Made by a program: the position numbers and the translations under genes. A DNA stretch of 35,328 nt from Bacteroidales bacterium (lineage in GTDB: Bacteria; Bacteroidota; Bacteroidia; Bacteroidales; PUMT01): NCBI GenBank assembly GCA_007132225.1, contig SLPB01000079.1, positions 1-35,328 of the forward strand, given 5' to 3'. Positions 7,539 through 16,627 of this stretch are shown in pieces. A model generated the notes under the pieces. That model worked only from the letters and a program-made list of their open reading frames with translations, searched no databases and was not told the origin of the DNA. Positions within the stretch are counted from its first letter, which is position 1; each line of letters starts with the position of its first letter.

Positions 7539-8369
7539 TTAAAGAATTCCCTCCCAAATAAACAATCCGGGAAATTCATCTTTCAGGGGTTTTAAATCAA
7601 CTTTTTCTTTATATAAACCATAAACAGCCGAACCGCTGCCTGTCATCGACGAATAAAAAGCTCCCGCAGACAGCATCTTTTTCTTTATATGGCAAATCTC
7701 CGGGTATTTTTCAAATATTACATGTTCAAAATCATTTACAATCTCATCCTGCCAATTTACAGGATCTTTTTTTATAACATCCTCAAGTGATTCGGCATGC
7801 TCATGGATATTCACTTCCTTGTATGCCAGGGCAGTATTTATATTAATCCTTGGACTGACAATGATGATGTGAATACCGGCAAGATCAACTTTAACCTCCT
7901 TAAAAACATTACCCCGCCCCACTGCTAAAACAGGTTTGTTATATAAAAAAAAGGGGCAGTCACTCCCGATTCTTCCTGCAACTTCGGCAAGCCTTGAAAC
8001 TGGTATATTAAGATTAAACAAATCATTCAATGCCATCAGTACAAAAGCGGCGTTTGAAGATCCGCCCCCTAATCCTGCACCGGAGGGAATGATCTTATGT
8101 AAATGAATTTTAACTTTGGGAATTGACATGATCTTGCTCAGCTCATGCCATGCGCGAACACAAAGGTTGTCAGACGGGTCGGTATCAACCTGATCTCCGG
8201 TATTCACAAAACAATCCTCACCCCTGTCATTATTTGATAAAGGTATGACCTCAAGTATATCAGTCAGGTAAACCGGATAAAAAACAGTCTCAATATCATG
8301 GTAACCGTCCTTTCTTTTTCCGGTTACCTGCAAGCCTATATTTATTTTGGCATTGGGAAAATAAATCAT
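7539..8369 (-). CDS. ispE: 4-diphosphocytidyl-2-C-methyl-D-erythritol kinase (IspE)
   Basis: The protein is a GHMP-superfamily kinase. It phosphorylates CDP-ME at the 2-hydroxyl in the MEP route to isopentenyl diphosphate. I choose the ATG at 8369 (276 residues, starting MIYFPNAKINIGL) because family members begin right at this conserved strand with Lys8. The open frame extends to 8447, but the extra 26 residues look like translated AT-rich leader. The glycine-rich ATP loop PSGAGLGGGSSNAA is at 95-108, and the catalytic-base Asp is D137 in GSDCPFF. The C-terminal MTGSGSAVYGLY motif is also present. It is convergent with the biotin carrier gene (34-bp gap) and divergent from dnaB. Confidence 0.93.
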   Translation of the reverse strand: MIYFPNAKINIGLQVTGKRKDGYHDIETVFYPVYLTDILEVIPLSNNDRGEDCFVNTGDQVDTDPSDNLCVRAWHELSKIMSIPKVKIHLHKIIPSGAGLGGGSSNAAFVLMALNDLFNLNIPVSRLAEVAGRIGSDCPFFLYNKPVLAVGRGNVFKEVKVDLAGIHIIIVSPRININTALAYKEVNIHEHAESLEDVIKKDPVNWQDEIVNDFEHVIFEKYPEICHIKKKMLSAGAFYSSMTGSGSAVYGLYKEKVDLKPLKDEFPGLFIWEGIL

Positions 8370-8441
8370 TATCAATTTTGTTTTGAACAAATTTAACTTA
8401 TTTTTCAACAACATATTGTTAAAAAAGAAAGTGGGATATAG

Positions 8442-8472
8442 TTTCAACAGCCCGGGGTTATTTTTAACTTTG
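8442..8472 (+). promoter_or_regulatory. Candidate Bacteroidota promoter for dnaB
   Basis: TTTC (8442-8445), 19 bp, then TAACTTTG (8465-8472) matches the TTTG/TAnnTTTG pattern. It ends 31 bp before the dnaB ATG, giving a short 5' leader. The first box has one mismatch. Confidence 0.55.
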
Positions 8473-8503
8473 AGCCGCCTGAGACAAAATGAAATAATAT
8501 ATT

Positions 8504-10018
8504 ATGGATAAAACAGCAAGGACTAAATATAAACAGTTAACACCGTTACCGGAATATGGTAAGATTCCTCCTCAGGCACTTGAACTGGAGGAAACCGTGC
8601 TTGGTGCAATAATGCTCGAAAAGGATGCCGTTATTGCAATACTTGATCTGTTGCAACCAGAAAGCTTCTATAAAGAATCACATCAAAAGATCTATGCGGC
8701 AATAATGAAGCTGTCTATGGAAGAAAAACCTATAGATATCTTGACAGTAACCGAAGAATTACGGAGGCAAAAGGAGATTGATTCTGTAGGGGGGGCTTTT
8801 TATATTACCCAGCTCACCAGCAGGGTTTCGTCTGCTGCTCATATAGAATACCATGCGAGAATAATTGCACAGAAATTTATCCAGCGTGAATTAATAAGAA
8901 TTTCAACCGAAATCCAGAACCGTGCTTATGATGAAGCAAGTGATGTGGATGATCTCCTTGATTTCTCAGAAACAGAATTATTCAATATTGCCGAAGGAAA
9001 TATTAAAAAAGAAACCGTAAAGATCAACGTCCTCATAAACGAAGCGATAAATCAAATTGAGGAGGCAAGCAAAAGAGAAGATAATTTAAGCGGAATTCCG
9101 AGCGGATTTACAAAGATTGACCGGATAACCTCAGGATGGCAAAAATCTGACCTGGTTATCATAGCTGCACGTCCATCAATGGGGAAAACAGCATTTATAC
9201 TGTCAATGACAAGGAATATTGCTGTCGAACACAAGCGGGCAGTAGCTGTCTTCTCCCTGGAGATGTCTTCTATACAGCTGGTTAACCGATTAATAGTAAG
9301 TGAAACCAAACTCCCTTCAGACAGGATCAGGAACGGGAAATTACATGATTATGAATGGGAACAACTGGAAATTAAAATAAAAAATTTTGCTGATGCTCCG
9401 ATTTTCATTGACGATACTCCGGCAATATCAATATATGAGCTGAGGGCCAAGTGCAGAAGACTTAAAAGACAACATAACATCGAACTTATAATTATTGACT
9501 ATCTGCAACTGATGACCGGAACATCTGATACCAGGGGAAACAGGGAACAGGAAGTATCAACTATTTCCCGTTCCCTGAAAGCTATTTCAAAAGAACTTAA
9601 TGTTCCCGTGATTGCACTTTCCCAGTTAAACAGGGCTGTGGAAACCAGAGGCGGAACAAAGAGGCCTCAACTATCAGACCTCAGGGAATCAGGAGCCATT
9701 GAACAGGATGCTGACATGGTCCTGTTTATTCACAGGCCCGAATACTACGGATTTTATGAAGATGAAGACGGCAACTCCAACATTGGTATTGCAGAGATAA
9801 TTATTGCTAAACACAGAAACGGACCTATTGGCGATGTTAAACTTAAATTTCAATCTGAGTCTGCCAATTTTGCAGAGCTTGAGGATGAGCTCAAACCCAT
9901 AAGTGAAGATGATCTGTCTATAACACTTGGTTCGAAGATGAATGATGAAAGTGAGTTCTCCGGGGGATTCAAAAAAGGTGGTAACAGTAATTTTGAAAAC
10001 GAGCCTCCCCCCTTTTAA
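8504..10018 (+). CDS. dnaB: Replicative DNA helicase DnaB
   Basis: The 504-residue protein is the hexameric replicative helicase that unwinds DNA 5'-to-3' ahead of the fork. The N-terminal all-alpha DnaB_N domain (about 21-125, starting PPQALELEETVLGA) is joined by a linker helix to the RecA-like core (about 195-460). Walker A is ARPSMGKTA (222-230) and Walker B is IIIDYLQLM (329-337). The H3 segment ALSQLNRAVE (371-380) and the arginine-finger region ESGAIEQDADMVLFIHRP (395-412) are present. The C-terminal about 40 residues are acidic and Gly/Asn/Pro-rich, ending EPPPF, a likely flexible tail. No intein interrupts it. Confidence 0.97.
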   Translation: MDKTARTKYKQLTPLPEYGKIPPQALELEETVLGAIMLEKDAVIAILDLLQPESFYKESHQKIYAAIMKLSMEEKPIDILTVTEELRRQKEIDSVGGAFYITQLTSRVSSAAHIEYHARIIAQKFIQRELIRISTEIQNRAYDEASDVDDLLDFSETELFNIAEGNIKKETVKINVLINEAINQIEEASKREDNLSGIPSGFTKIDRITSGWQKSDLVIIAARPSMGKTAFILSMTRNIAVEHKRAVAVFSLEMSSIQLVNRLIVSETKLPSDRIRNGKLHDYEWEQLEIKIKNFADAPIFIDDTPAISIYELRAKCRRLKRQHNIELIIIDYLQLMTGTSDTRGNREQEVSTISRSLKAISKELNVPVIALSQLNRAVETRGGTKRPQLSDLRESGAIEQDADMVLFIHRPEYYGFYEDEDGNSNIGIAEIIIAKHRNGPIGDVKLKFQSESANFAELEDELKPISEDDLSITLGSKMNDESEFSGGFKKGGNSNFENEPPPF

Positions 10019-10079
10019 TTTGCAAGCTTGTTGAATTGGCTTCACCGGTTCAAATTATATGCAGGCATCTTTACAGGGA

Positions 10080-10111
10080 TTTAAATCTCTATGAATATGT
10101 TTGTATCTTTG
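10080..10111 (+). promoter_or_regulatory. Candidate promoter for the DEAD-box helicase
   Basis: TATCTTTG (10104-10111) is a perfect TAnnTTTG box, with TTTA (10080-10083) exactly 20 bp upstream as a weak -33 element. Transcription from here would leave a leader of about 100 nt before the helicase ATG. That leader includes a 28-codon upstream frame (10129-10215) ending 3 nt before the helicase start. Confidence 0.5.
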
Positions 10112-10218
10112 CATTTTAAAAAAATAATATGCTAACCTGTAAAAAGAAGATTCCGGTAATTTTTTTTGAATCCCAAATGAACTTGCTTAGCCTTAAAAAC
10201 AACCATTCAATTTAATAG

Positions 10219-11448
10219 ATGATAAGTTTTAAAGATTTTGGTTTCCACCCATCCATTCAGGAAAGCATAGAAGCTATGGGCTTTTCCGAGCCTACACCTG
10301 TTCAGGTCAAAACAATTCCTGTTATTCTGGAGAATAAAGATCTTATAGCCTGTGCCCAGACCGGAACCGGTAAAACCGCAGCCTTTCTGCTTCCGGTACT
10401 TCAAAAGATTGTAGAAAATAAGGATTCGAAAGGCACCAAATTACTGGTGGTAGTTCCTACCAGGGAACTGGCCCTGCAAATAGACCAGCATCTTCAGGGA
10501 TTCTCTTATTTTGTTCCGGTAAGCTCAGTAGCAGTATATGGAGGAGGAGATGGAGAAACATGGGATCAGCAAAAATCAGCAATTGCCTCAGGAGTCGATA
10601 TCATCATTGCTACTCCGGGAAGATTGATTTCCCTTATAAATCTGGATTATTTAAGATCAGAAAACTTGCAAACACTGGTGCTGGACGAGGCAGACCGGAT
10701 GCTTGATATGGGATTTCATGATGACATCGTGAAAATTATAAATGCTCTCCCCACGAAACGTCAGACATTAATGTTTTCGGCAACAATGCCTCCAAAAATA
10801 AGGCAACTGACTAAAAAAATACTCACAAATCCGGTGGAAATTAATATCTCCATAGCAAAGCCGGCCGAGGGTGTTTTACAGGGTGCATATCTTGTTCATG
10901 ATGATCAGAAGCCTGCGCTTATAATGGATTTGCTTCATGATAAACCTGAGCTTAAAAGTATACTTATTTTCTCGGCAACAAAGAAAAATGTAAAAATACT
11001 GCATAAACAGCTTAAAAAAGATGGATTCTCATGTGGAGCAATCCATTCAGATCTGGAACAGCATGAACGAATTTCTGTCTTAAACGATTTCAAGAACAGA
11101 AAAATACAAATACTTGTGGCAACCGATATTGTATCACGTGGTATTGATATAGACAATATAGATCTGGTGATAAATTATGATGTGCCGGCAGATGCTGAAG
11201 ATTATGTACACAGGGTAGGCCGTACTGCAAGAGCTGCATCGACCGGGGTAGCTTTGACATTTATCAACAGCAAAGACGTCAGGAGCTTTCAGAATATAGA
11301 AACTCTAATCAAAAGTGAAATCCATAAATTACCACTGCCTGTGCATCTGGGCGAGGGCCCTGAATACATAATCTCAAGGAGCTACGGGCCAAATAAATCT
11401 TACAGAAAAGATAAACAAAAAGGAAAGCAAGGAAAGTACAGATCGTAA
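10219..11448 (+). CDS. DEAD-box ATP-dependent RNA helicase (RhlE-like)
   Basis: The 409-residue protein is an SF2 RNA helicase with both RecA-like domains. The Q motif is F9 to Q29 (GFSEPTPVQ), motif I AQTGTGKTA (46-54), Ia PTRELALQ (80-87), Ib TPGR (132-135), II DEAD (156-159) and III SAT (187-189). Domain 2 carries the ATDIVSRGIDI and HRVGRTARA motifs. A short Lys/Arg/Gly-rich basic tail (about 385-409) likely helps RNA binding. Such proteins act in ribosome assembly and cold adaptation. The long leader upstream suggests post-transcriptional control, though nothing proves it. Confidence 0.95.
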   Translation: MISFKDFGFHPSIQESIEAMGFSEPTPVQVKTIPVILENKDLIACAQTGTGKTAAFLLPVLQKIVENKDSKGTKLLVVVPTRELALQIDQHLQGFSYFVPVSSVAVYGGGDGETWDQQKSAIASGVDIIIATPGRLISLINLDYLRSENLQTLVLDEADRMLDMGFHDDIVKIINALPTKRQTLMFSATMPPKIRQLTKKILTNPVEINISIAKPAEGVLQGAYLVHDDQKPALIMDLLHDKPELKSILIFSATKKNVKILHKQLKKDGFSCGAIHSDLEQHERISVLNDFKNRKIQILVATDIVSRGIDIDNIDLVINYDVPADAEDYVHRVGRTARAASTGVALTFINSKDVRSFQNIETLIKSEIHKLPLPVHLGEGPEYIISRSYGPNKSYRKDKQKGKQGKYRS

Positions 11449-11510
11449 AAAAACTTCGCCAATATTTCTCTAAATGGCAGTTTTTGGTCTGCAAGTAATT
11501 TCTGAGCACA

Positions 11511-11540
11511 AGGATGAAACTTAAGTTTATGTTTCATCCT
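11511..11540. other. Perfect stem-loop after the helicase gene
   Basis: AGGATGAAAC (11511-11520) and GTTTCATCCT (11531-11540) form a perfect 10-bp stem with a 10-nt loop. The arm and loop also contain a 12-bp palindrome AAACTTAAGTTT (11518-11529), so two alternative folds are possible. There is no T-run. It may protect or end the helicase mRNA. Confidence 0.5.
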
Positions 11541-11661
11541 GGATTTGCAAGTATAAATTCCTGCCAGAAAAACTTTGGGTTTTTGCTTCGTTGTATCTGG
11601 GGGGACAACCGATGATGGCTGGAGTTGTTAATTATGCCAAATTCTAATAGGATAACATAGG

Positions 11662-11799
11662 ATGCCTAAAAAAGAGTGTAAGAAAAATAAATCCGACAAA
11701 AAAGTATCAGATATTGTTAAAGTGAAATATTCATGCTCGAAATGCGGACTTAAGTCTATAAAAGAAAAGGCATTGTGCCGGCCTGTAAAATTAAAGTAA
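11662..11799 (+). CDS. 45-residue Cys-containing basic mini-protein
   Basis: An ATG at 11662 opens a 45-codon frame beginning MPKKECKKNKSDKKVSD and ending at TAA (11797-11799). The protein is highly basic and has four Cys: C6, the pair C25-x2-C28 in YSCSKCG, and C39. CxxC-x10-C plus one distal Cys could bind zinc as a rubredoxin- or zinc-ribbon-like knuckle. The reading is clean and codon use is ordinary for the neighbourhood. I do not recognise a named family. It converges on the MORN-repeat gene (24-bp gap) and lies 213 bp after the helicase stop. Its function is unknown; binding of nucleic acid would fit the charge but is inference. Confidence 0.6.
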   Translation: MPKKECKKNKSDKKVSDIVKVKYSCSKCGLKSIKEKALCRPVKLK

Positions 11800-11823
11800 G
11801 GAATACTTCGTTAAATGAACCTT

Positions 11824-12630
11824 TTAATAATGCCTCCGGGGAGAAAAAATTTCAGATTCATCAGGCTCAGGAATACGGCCACGCATCTGTTCAATTTCCC
11901 TGAACATTTCCTGTTCCCTGTCAATTAATTCATCCTCATTATCCGCACGTCCCTCGACGTAATTGATAACAGACACTACATTGCCGGATTCTCCATAGAA
12001 AATCCACTCCCCATGCATTTGATTTTTATCATAGCTGCCTTTCATTTCTGTCCTGCCACCGGGAGAATAAAAAATAAAATCTCCATGACGCTGGTCATTT
12101 TTAAACTCTGATTTGACCCTCACCTTTCCGTTCTCATAATACTGCAACCAGGGACCATTCCTCGAACCGCTCTCATACCAGAAAGACTCTGAAATACGGC
12201 CATTTGGATAATAGACAGTGGATTGCCCTTCTTTTACACCCATATTATAGGTTACTGTGCTGATTAAATTATCATTATAAAAAGAGTAGTATTTCCACAC
12301 ACTGTCCTTTTGTTCATCAACATATATACCCATGGCAGCAAGATTACCCCCTTCGTAAAAAAGCTTTGCTTCCGCCCTTTTGCCCAGACTGCAAAAAACC
12401 AGGACAGCCAATTTATTACCATTGGGGAAGTACCTTACAAGTTCACCAACAGGATGGTCGTCCCTGAAAGTTCCATGGTACTGTATGTTGCCATTAGGAT
12501 ATTTTCGCTCCCAGTAACCCTGTCGTAAACCATTATCATCGGTATGATTTTTCCGGGTTGAAGATTCCTGGGAACTTAAGGGAAGCAAAAAGATAAAATA
12601 AAAGAGACAAGTAAATAAGCTGAATTTCAT
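11824..12630 (-). CDS. Secreted MORN/YwqK-type repeat protein
   Basis: I start at the ATG at 12630, giving 268 residues beginning MKFSLFTCLFYFIFLLPLSS, a clear signal peptide. The frame's earlier ATG (12660) would place extra residues before it. The rest is about eight degenerate repeats of roughly 23 residues of the form G-x-W-x-x-Y-Y-x-N-G-x, for example GYWERKYPNGNIQYHG, GPWLQYYENGKVRVKS and HGEWIFYGESGNVVS. Such YwqK/MORN-variant repeats form extended beta structures. A charged, Glu-rich C-terminal tail follows. Databases often label these 'antitoxin YwqK', but a signal peptide argues for an exported surface or periplasmic protein. The ligand is unknown. A terminator separates it from dnaK, so it is probably its own unit. 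Confidence 0.8.
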   Translation of the reverse strand: MKFSLFTCLFYFIFLLPLSSQESSTRKNHTDDNGLRQGYWERKYPNGNIQYHGTFRDDHPVGELVRYFPNGNKLAVLVFCSLGKRAEAKLFYEGGNLAAMGIYVDEQKDSVWKYYSFYNDNLISTVTYNMGVKEGQSTVYYPNGRISESFWYESGSRNGPWLQYYENGKVRVKSEFKNDQRHGDFIFYSPGGRTEMKGSYDKNQMHGEWIFYGESGNVVSVINYVEGRADNEDELIDREQEMFREIEQMRGRIPEPDESEIFSPRRHY

Positions 12631-12780
12631 ACAACAAGTTTTAAAAAAAAAAGCAGTCACTAAACAGACCCGGGGGACAAAGATAAGTTCATTTTTTAAA
12701 TAATAATTCTGAGAATTTATATTTTGCTTTGGAAGCTAAATGAAAAAACCTGGTTTCACCTGACAAAAAGGCTGATCCTG

Positions 12781-12813
12781 AAAAAAAAGGGCCGCCCTTT
12801 AACGGACAGCCCT
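12781..12813 (-). terminator. Rho-independent terminator of dnaK
   Basis: On the minus strand AGGGCTGTCC (12813-12804), a 6-nt loop, and GGGCGGCCCT (12797-12788) form a 10-bp stem with two G-U pairs. It is followed by a run of eight T (12788-12781). It lies 26 bp after the dnaK stop. Confidence 0.9.
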
Positions 12814-12838
12814 CTGATTATGGAGTTATTTACGGGTG

Positions 12839-14758
12839 TCATTTCACCTCTTCGAAATCAACGTCAGTCACATCATCATCATCACTCTTCTTTTCGGACT
12901 TTGAAGAATCTCCGGATGGCCCCTGATCCTGACCCGGCTGGCCCCCTTCCTGAGCCTGGCTTGCTTTATACATCTCCTCTGAAGCTGTTTGCCATACCGT
13001 GTTAAGCTCAGCAGTTGCCTTATCAAGCGCTTCAAGATCCTGATTTTTATGTGCCTCCTTTAATTTGACAAGCGCCTCTTCAATAGGTGTTTTCTTATCA
13101 GCAGGCAGTTTGTCGCCAAATTCCTTCAATTGCTTCTCAGTCTGGAAAATAAGGCTGTCAGCCGCGTTCATCTTATCGGTAGTCTCTTTTACCTTTTTAT
13201 CCTCCTCCTCATGAATCTTGGCTTCCTCACGCATCTTTTTTATTTCCTCTTCACTTAAACCTGAAGAAGCTTCAATTCTTATACTTTGCTGTTTGTTTGT
13301 GCCTTTGTCTTTTGCAGATACATTAAGTATACCATTGGCATCAATGTCAAAAGTAACCTCAATCTGCGGCACACCCCTTGGTGCCGGGGGTATACCGTCA
13401 AGGTGAAATCTTCCGATGGTCTTATTACCGGATGCAACAGGCCGCTCACCCTGAAGGACATGGATTTCAACTGATGGCTGGTTATCAGCAGCAGTGGTAA
13501 AAGTCTCAGTCTTCTTGGTTGGTATTGTAGTGTTTGATTCAATGAGTTTTGTCATTACGCCTCCCATTGTTTCAATGCCCAGCGACAGGGGGGTTACATC
13601 AAGCAATAGCACATCCTTAACCTCACCGGTAAGAACACCACCCTGTATGGCTGCTCCTATTGCTACAACTTCGTCCGGATTAACTCCCTTGGATGGGGTC
13701 TTTCCGAAAAAATTCTCTACAACCTTTTGTATGGCAGGAATACGTGTTGACCCGCCCACAAGAATCACTTCATTAATTTCAGAAGCAGACAAACCGCTGT
13801 CTTTAAGAGCTTTTTTGCATGGTTCTATTGTTGCCTGTATAAGTTCATCACTAAGTTTTTCAAAATGGGATCTTGTAAGAGTCTTCACCAGGTGTTTAGG
13901 TATACCGTCTATAGGCATTATATAAGGGAGATTGATCTCCGTGCTGGTTGAACTGGAAAGCTCGACTTTTGCTTTCTCTGCAGCCTCTTTAAGTCGCTGT
14001 AGCGCCATTGGGTCTCTTTTCAGATCAACACCCTCATCCTTCTTGAATTCTTGAGCCAGCCAGTCAATTATCACCTGATCAAAATCATCACCACCAAGAT
14101 GCGTATCACCATTTGTTGATTTAACCTCAAATACACCGTCACCAAGCTCAAGAATTGAAATATCAAATGTTCCTCCACCAAGGTCATATACAGCAATTTT
14201 CAGATCCTGTGATTTTTTATCAAGGCCATACGCCAGGGCTGCGGCTGTTGGTTCGTTAATAATTCTTTTAACCGTTAGTCCTGCAATCTCACCGGCCTCC
14301 TTGGTGGCCTGCCTCTGTGAATCACTAAAATAAGCAGGTACTGTTATCACTGCCTCACTAACCTCCTGCCCGATATAATCCTCTGCAGTTTTCTTCATTT
14401 TTTGCAGAACCATGGCAGAGATTTCCTGAGGTGAATAGTTACGATCACCCACAGATACCCTTGGAGTATTATTATCGCCCTTAATGATCTTGTAGGACAC
14501 CCGCTCGATCTCTTTGGAGATCTTCTCATAAGGCTCACCCATAAGGCGTTTAATGGAAGATATTGTCCTTTCAGGATTGGTTATGGCCTGTCTTTTGGCA
14601 GGATCTCCAACTTTTCTTTCTCCATTATCAATAAAAGCCACAATGGAAGGAGTTGTTCTTTTTCCTTCACTATTAGGTATAACAACAGGTTCGCTAGCTT
14701 CCATTACCGAAACGCAACTGTTGGTTGTACCCAGATCTATTCCAATTATTTTACCCAT
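12839..14758 (-). CDS. dnaK: Hsp70 chaperone DnaK
   Basis: The 639-residue protein is the ATP-driven chaperone that binds exposed hydrophobic peptides with DnaJ and GrpE. The actin-like nucleotide domain (about 1-385) begins [16 protein letters not shown] and has the signature motifs [16 protein letters not shown] (about 190-205) and [14 protein letters not shown] (about 330-343). The [14 protein letters not shown] linker region (about 387-400) precedes the beta-sandwich substrate domain and an alpha lid. The disordered C-terminus is Gln/Gly/Asp-rich and ends with the conserved DVDFEEVK. Length is normal. grpE and dnaJ are not adjacent, so here dnaK is a single-gene unit with its own terminator. 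I see no CIRCE-type repeat upstream. Confidence 0.98.
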   Translation of the reverse strand: MGKIIGIDLGTTNSCVSVMEASEPVVIPNSEGKRTTPSIVAFIDNGERKVGDPAKRQAITNPERTISSIKRLMGEPYEKISKEIERVSYKIIKGDNNTPRVSVGDRNYSPQEISAMVLQKMKKTAEDYIGQEVSEAVITVPAYFSDSQRQATKEAGEIAGLTVKRIINEPTAAALAYGLDKKSQDLKIAVYDLGGGTFDISILELGDGVFEVKSTNGDTHLGGDDFDQVIIDWLAQEFKKDEGVDLKRDPMALQRLKEAAEKAKVELSSSTSTEINLPYIMPIDGIPKHLVKTLTRSHFEKLSDELIQATIEPCKKALKDSGLSASEINEVILVGGSTRIPAIQKVVENFFGKTPSKGVNPDEVVAIGAAIQGGVLTGEVKDVLLLDVTPLSLGIETMGGVMTKLIESNTTIPTKKTETFTTAADNQPSVEIHVLQGERPVASGNKTIGRFHLDGIPPAPRGVPQIEVTFDIDANGILNVSAKDKGTNKQQSIRIEASSGLSEEEIKKMREEAKIHEEEDKKVKETTDKMNAADSLIFQTEKQLKEFGDKLPADKKTPIEEALVKLKEAHKNQDLEALDKATAELNTVWQTASEEMYKASQAQEGGQPGQDQGPSGDSSKSEKKSDDDDVTDVDFEEVK

Positions 14759-14972
14759 GATATTATTTCTGTTTTGAATTTAATTTTGATCTATGCCTAA
14801 TCAATGATTGTGCCATAAAGAAATAATCCAAAGATCATGTAAGAATGACACATTTAGTATACCCTGCCTCTGCATTAATTTATGACAAAAAGACATAATG
14901 ACAGTGTGTGGGCCGATTTTGAACTCATTGCCGCAGGTCATAATAATATTGGCGTAAATTGATGCCGGGTTG

Positions 14973-15003
14973 TTGCGATTTAACCAAAATTCATGTAGGT
15001 TTG
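14973..15003 (+). promoter_or_regulatory. Bacteroidota promoter for panB-rluA
   Basis: TTG (14973-14975), 20 bp, then TAGGTTTG (14996-15003), a full match to the TTG/TAnnTTTG pattern. It ends 25 bp before the panB ATG. It lies in the 270-bp divergent gap between dnaK and panB; I could not find an equally good promoter for dnaK there. Confidence 0.65.
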
Positions 15004-15028
15004 CTTAGTCAAATATTAAAAAATTCCA

Positions 15029-15850
15029 ATGTCAGTTAATATAAGTTCCAAAATAAAGAAAGTTACAACTCATGTTCTGCATGAGATGAAACTCAGGGGA
15101 GAAAAAATCGCTATGATTACCGCTTATGACTATTCCATGGCCAGGATTATTGATTCAACAGGTATAGACATAGTACTTGTAGGTGACTCAGCATCAAATG
15201 TTATGGCCGGTAATGAATCAACCCTGCCCATTACACTTGACCAGATGATATACCATGCCACATCGGTTGTCAAAGCAATAGACCGGGCTCTCGTTGTAGT
15301 TGATATGCCATTCGGCACCTATCAGGGTAATTCTAAAGAAGCACTATGCTCAGCTATTCGAATAATGAAAGAAACTGGTGCTCATGCAATCAAAATGGAG
15401 GGGGGTGCAGAGATAATTGAATCCGTAAACCGAATATTGTCTGCAGGTATTCCGGTTATGGGTCACCTGGGATTGATGCCCCAGTCAATCCATAAATTTG
15501 GAACCTATGTTGTCAGAGCGACCAAAGATGATGAAGCAGCGAAATTGTTAAAGGATGCCCATCTGCTTGAACAGGCAGGTTGCTTTGCTGTAGTCCTGGA
15601 AAAAATACCTGCAAAACTGGCAGAAAAAGTTGCGTCAGCAGTAAGGATTCCTGTAATAGGTATCGGAGCCGGAGCGGAAGTTGACGGACAGGTACTTGTT
15701 CTTCATGACATGCTGGGCATCAACCAGGATTTTTCTCCCAGGTTCCTCAGACGTTATCATAATCTTTACGAGGAAATAAAAGGAGCTGTGCAGAATTATA
15801 CCAATGATATTAAAAACAAGGACTTTCCCAACGAAAGAGAGCAATACTAA
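15029..15850 (+). CDS. panB: 3-methyl-2-oxobutanoate hydroxymethyltransferase (PanB)
   Basis: The 273-residue (beta/alpha)8 enzyme adds a hydroxymethyl group from 5,10-methylene-tetrahydrofolate to 2-oxoisovalerate. This makes ketopantoate, the first committed step to pantothenate and CoA. Metal-binding and active-site landmarks are D53 in [11 protein letters not shown]92 in [12 protein letters not shown]124 in IKMEGG, and the catalytic-base E191 in VVLEKIPA. The [12 protein letters not shown] segment (144-155) is also typical. Length is normal. A good promoter lies just upstream, and rluA follows after 16 bp, so the two are probably co-transcribed, an arrangement often seen in Bacteroidota. 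Confidence 0.96.
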   Translation: MSVNISSKIKKVTTHVLHEMKLRGEKIAMITAYDYSMARIIDSTGIDIVLVGDSASNVMAGNESTLPITLDQMIYHATSVVKAIDRALVVVDMPFGTYQGNSKEALCSAIRIMKETGAHAIKMEGGAEIIESVNRILSAGIPVMGHLGLMPQSIHKFGTYVVRATKDDEAAKLLKDAHLLEQAGCFAVVLEKIPAKLAEKVASAVRIPVIGIGAGAEVDGQVLVLHDMLGINQDFSPRFLRRYHNLYEEIKGAVQNYTNDIKNKDFPNEREQY

Positions 15851-15866
15851 GCTATGATCCGGGATT

Positions 15867-16556
15867 ATGTATTCTCCGTTAATAATTTACGAAGACAACC
15901 ATATTATTTCTGTTAATAAACAGCCATCAGAACTGGTCCAGGGAGACAGGACCGGCGACTCTTCCATGCAGGAGAACCTGAAAAGCTGGCTAAAGCATAA
16001 GTACAAAAAGCCCGGAAACGTATTTCTCGGGGTAATTCACCGGCTTGACAGGCCGGTGAGCGGAGTTGTCCTGTTTGCAAAAACCAGCAAAGCCCTTGCA
16101 AGAATGAACAATCTTTTTAAGGCAGGAGAAGTAAAAAAGACCTATTGGGCTATTGTCAAAAAAAGACCCGAGAAAACATCAGATACTCTTATTCATTATA
16201 TCAGGAAGAATCAGAGTCAAAACAAATCTTATATTGTTGATGCGCCGGTAAAAGATTCCAAAGAAGCAATTTTGAATTATGAAATAATATATGAATTTAA
16301 AAACTATTATCTCCTGGAAATAGACCTAAAAACGGGCAGGCATCACCAGATACGCTGCCAGCTTGCAAAAATTGGCAGCCCGGTTTTAGGAGATCTGAAA
16401 TACGGGTTTCCCCGTTCTCTCGATAACGGAGGAATAGGGCTGCATGCAAGAATGATTTCTTTTGACCACCCGGTTTCAAAAGCACAAATTATTATCAAAG
16501 CAGATCCATCCGGACACAAATTATGGGATACATTTACCCGAATGATATACAGATGA
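15867..16556 (+). CDS. RluA-family pseudouridine synthase
   Basis: The 229-residue protein isomerises uridine to pseudouridine in rRNA or tRNA. The catalytic aspartate is D61 in GVIHRLDRPVSGVVLFAKTSKA (split at about 55-76). The C-terminal motif TGRHHQIRCQLAKIGSP and the following GDLKYG complete the family pattern. It has no S4 domain, so it is a short RluA/RluC-type member rather than RluD with an N-terminal S4 domain. It is coupled to panB (16-bp gap). The exact target uridine cannot be told from the sequence. Confidence 0.92.
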   Translation: MYSPLIIYEDNHIISVNKQPSELVQGDRTGDSSMQENLKSWLKHKYKKPGNVFLGVIHRLDRPVSGVVLFAKTSKALARMNNLFKAGEVKKTYWAIVKKRPEKTSDTLIHYIRKNQSQNKSYIVDAPVKDSKEAILNYEIIYEFKNYYLLEIDLKTGRHHQIRCQLAKIGSPVLGDLKYGFPRSLDNGGIGLHARMISFDHPVSKAQIIIKADPSGHKLWDTFTRMIYR

Positions 16557-16627
16557 TTGGTGGGAACATAAATAAATAAAGGCCGGTCCAATGACCTGGT
16601 AACAAAAAAAACAATTATCAATCTAAA

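Noticed and set aside
14759-14972. CIRCE-type or heat-shock operator and promoter for dnaK
   Set aside because: I looked for the inverted repeat TTAGCACTC/GAGTGCTAA and for a good TAnnTTTG box on the minus strand and saw neither; only a weak GATCTTTG without a partner.
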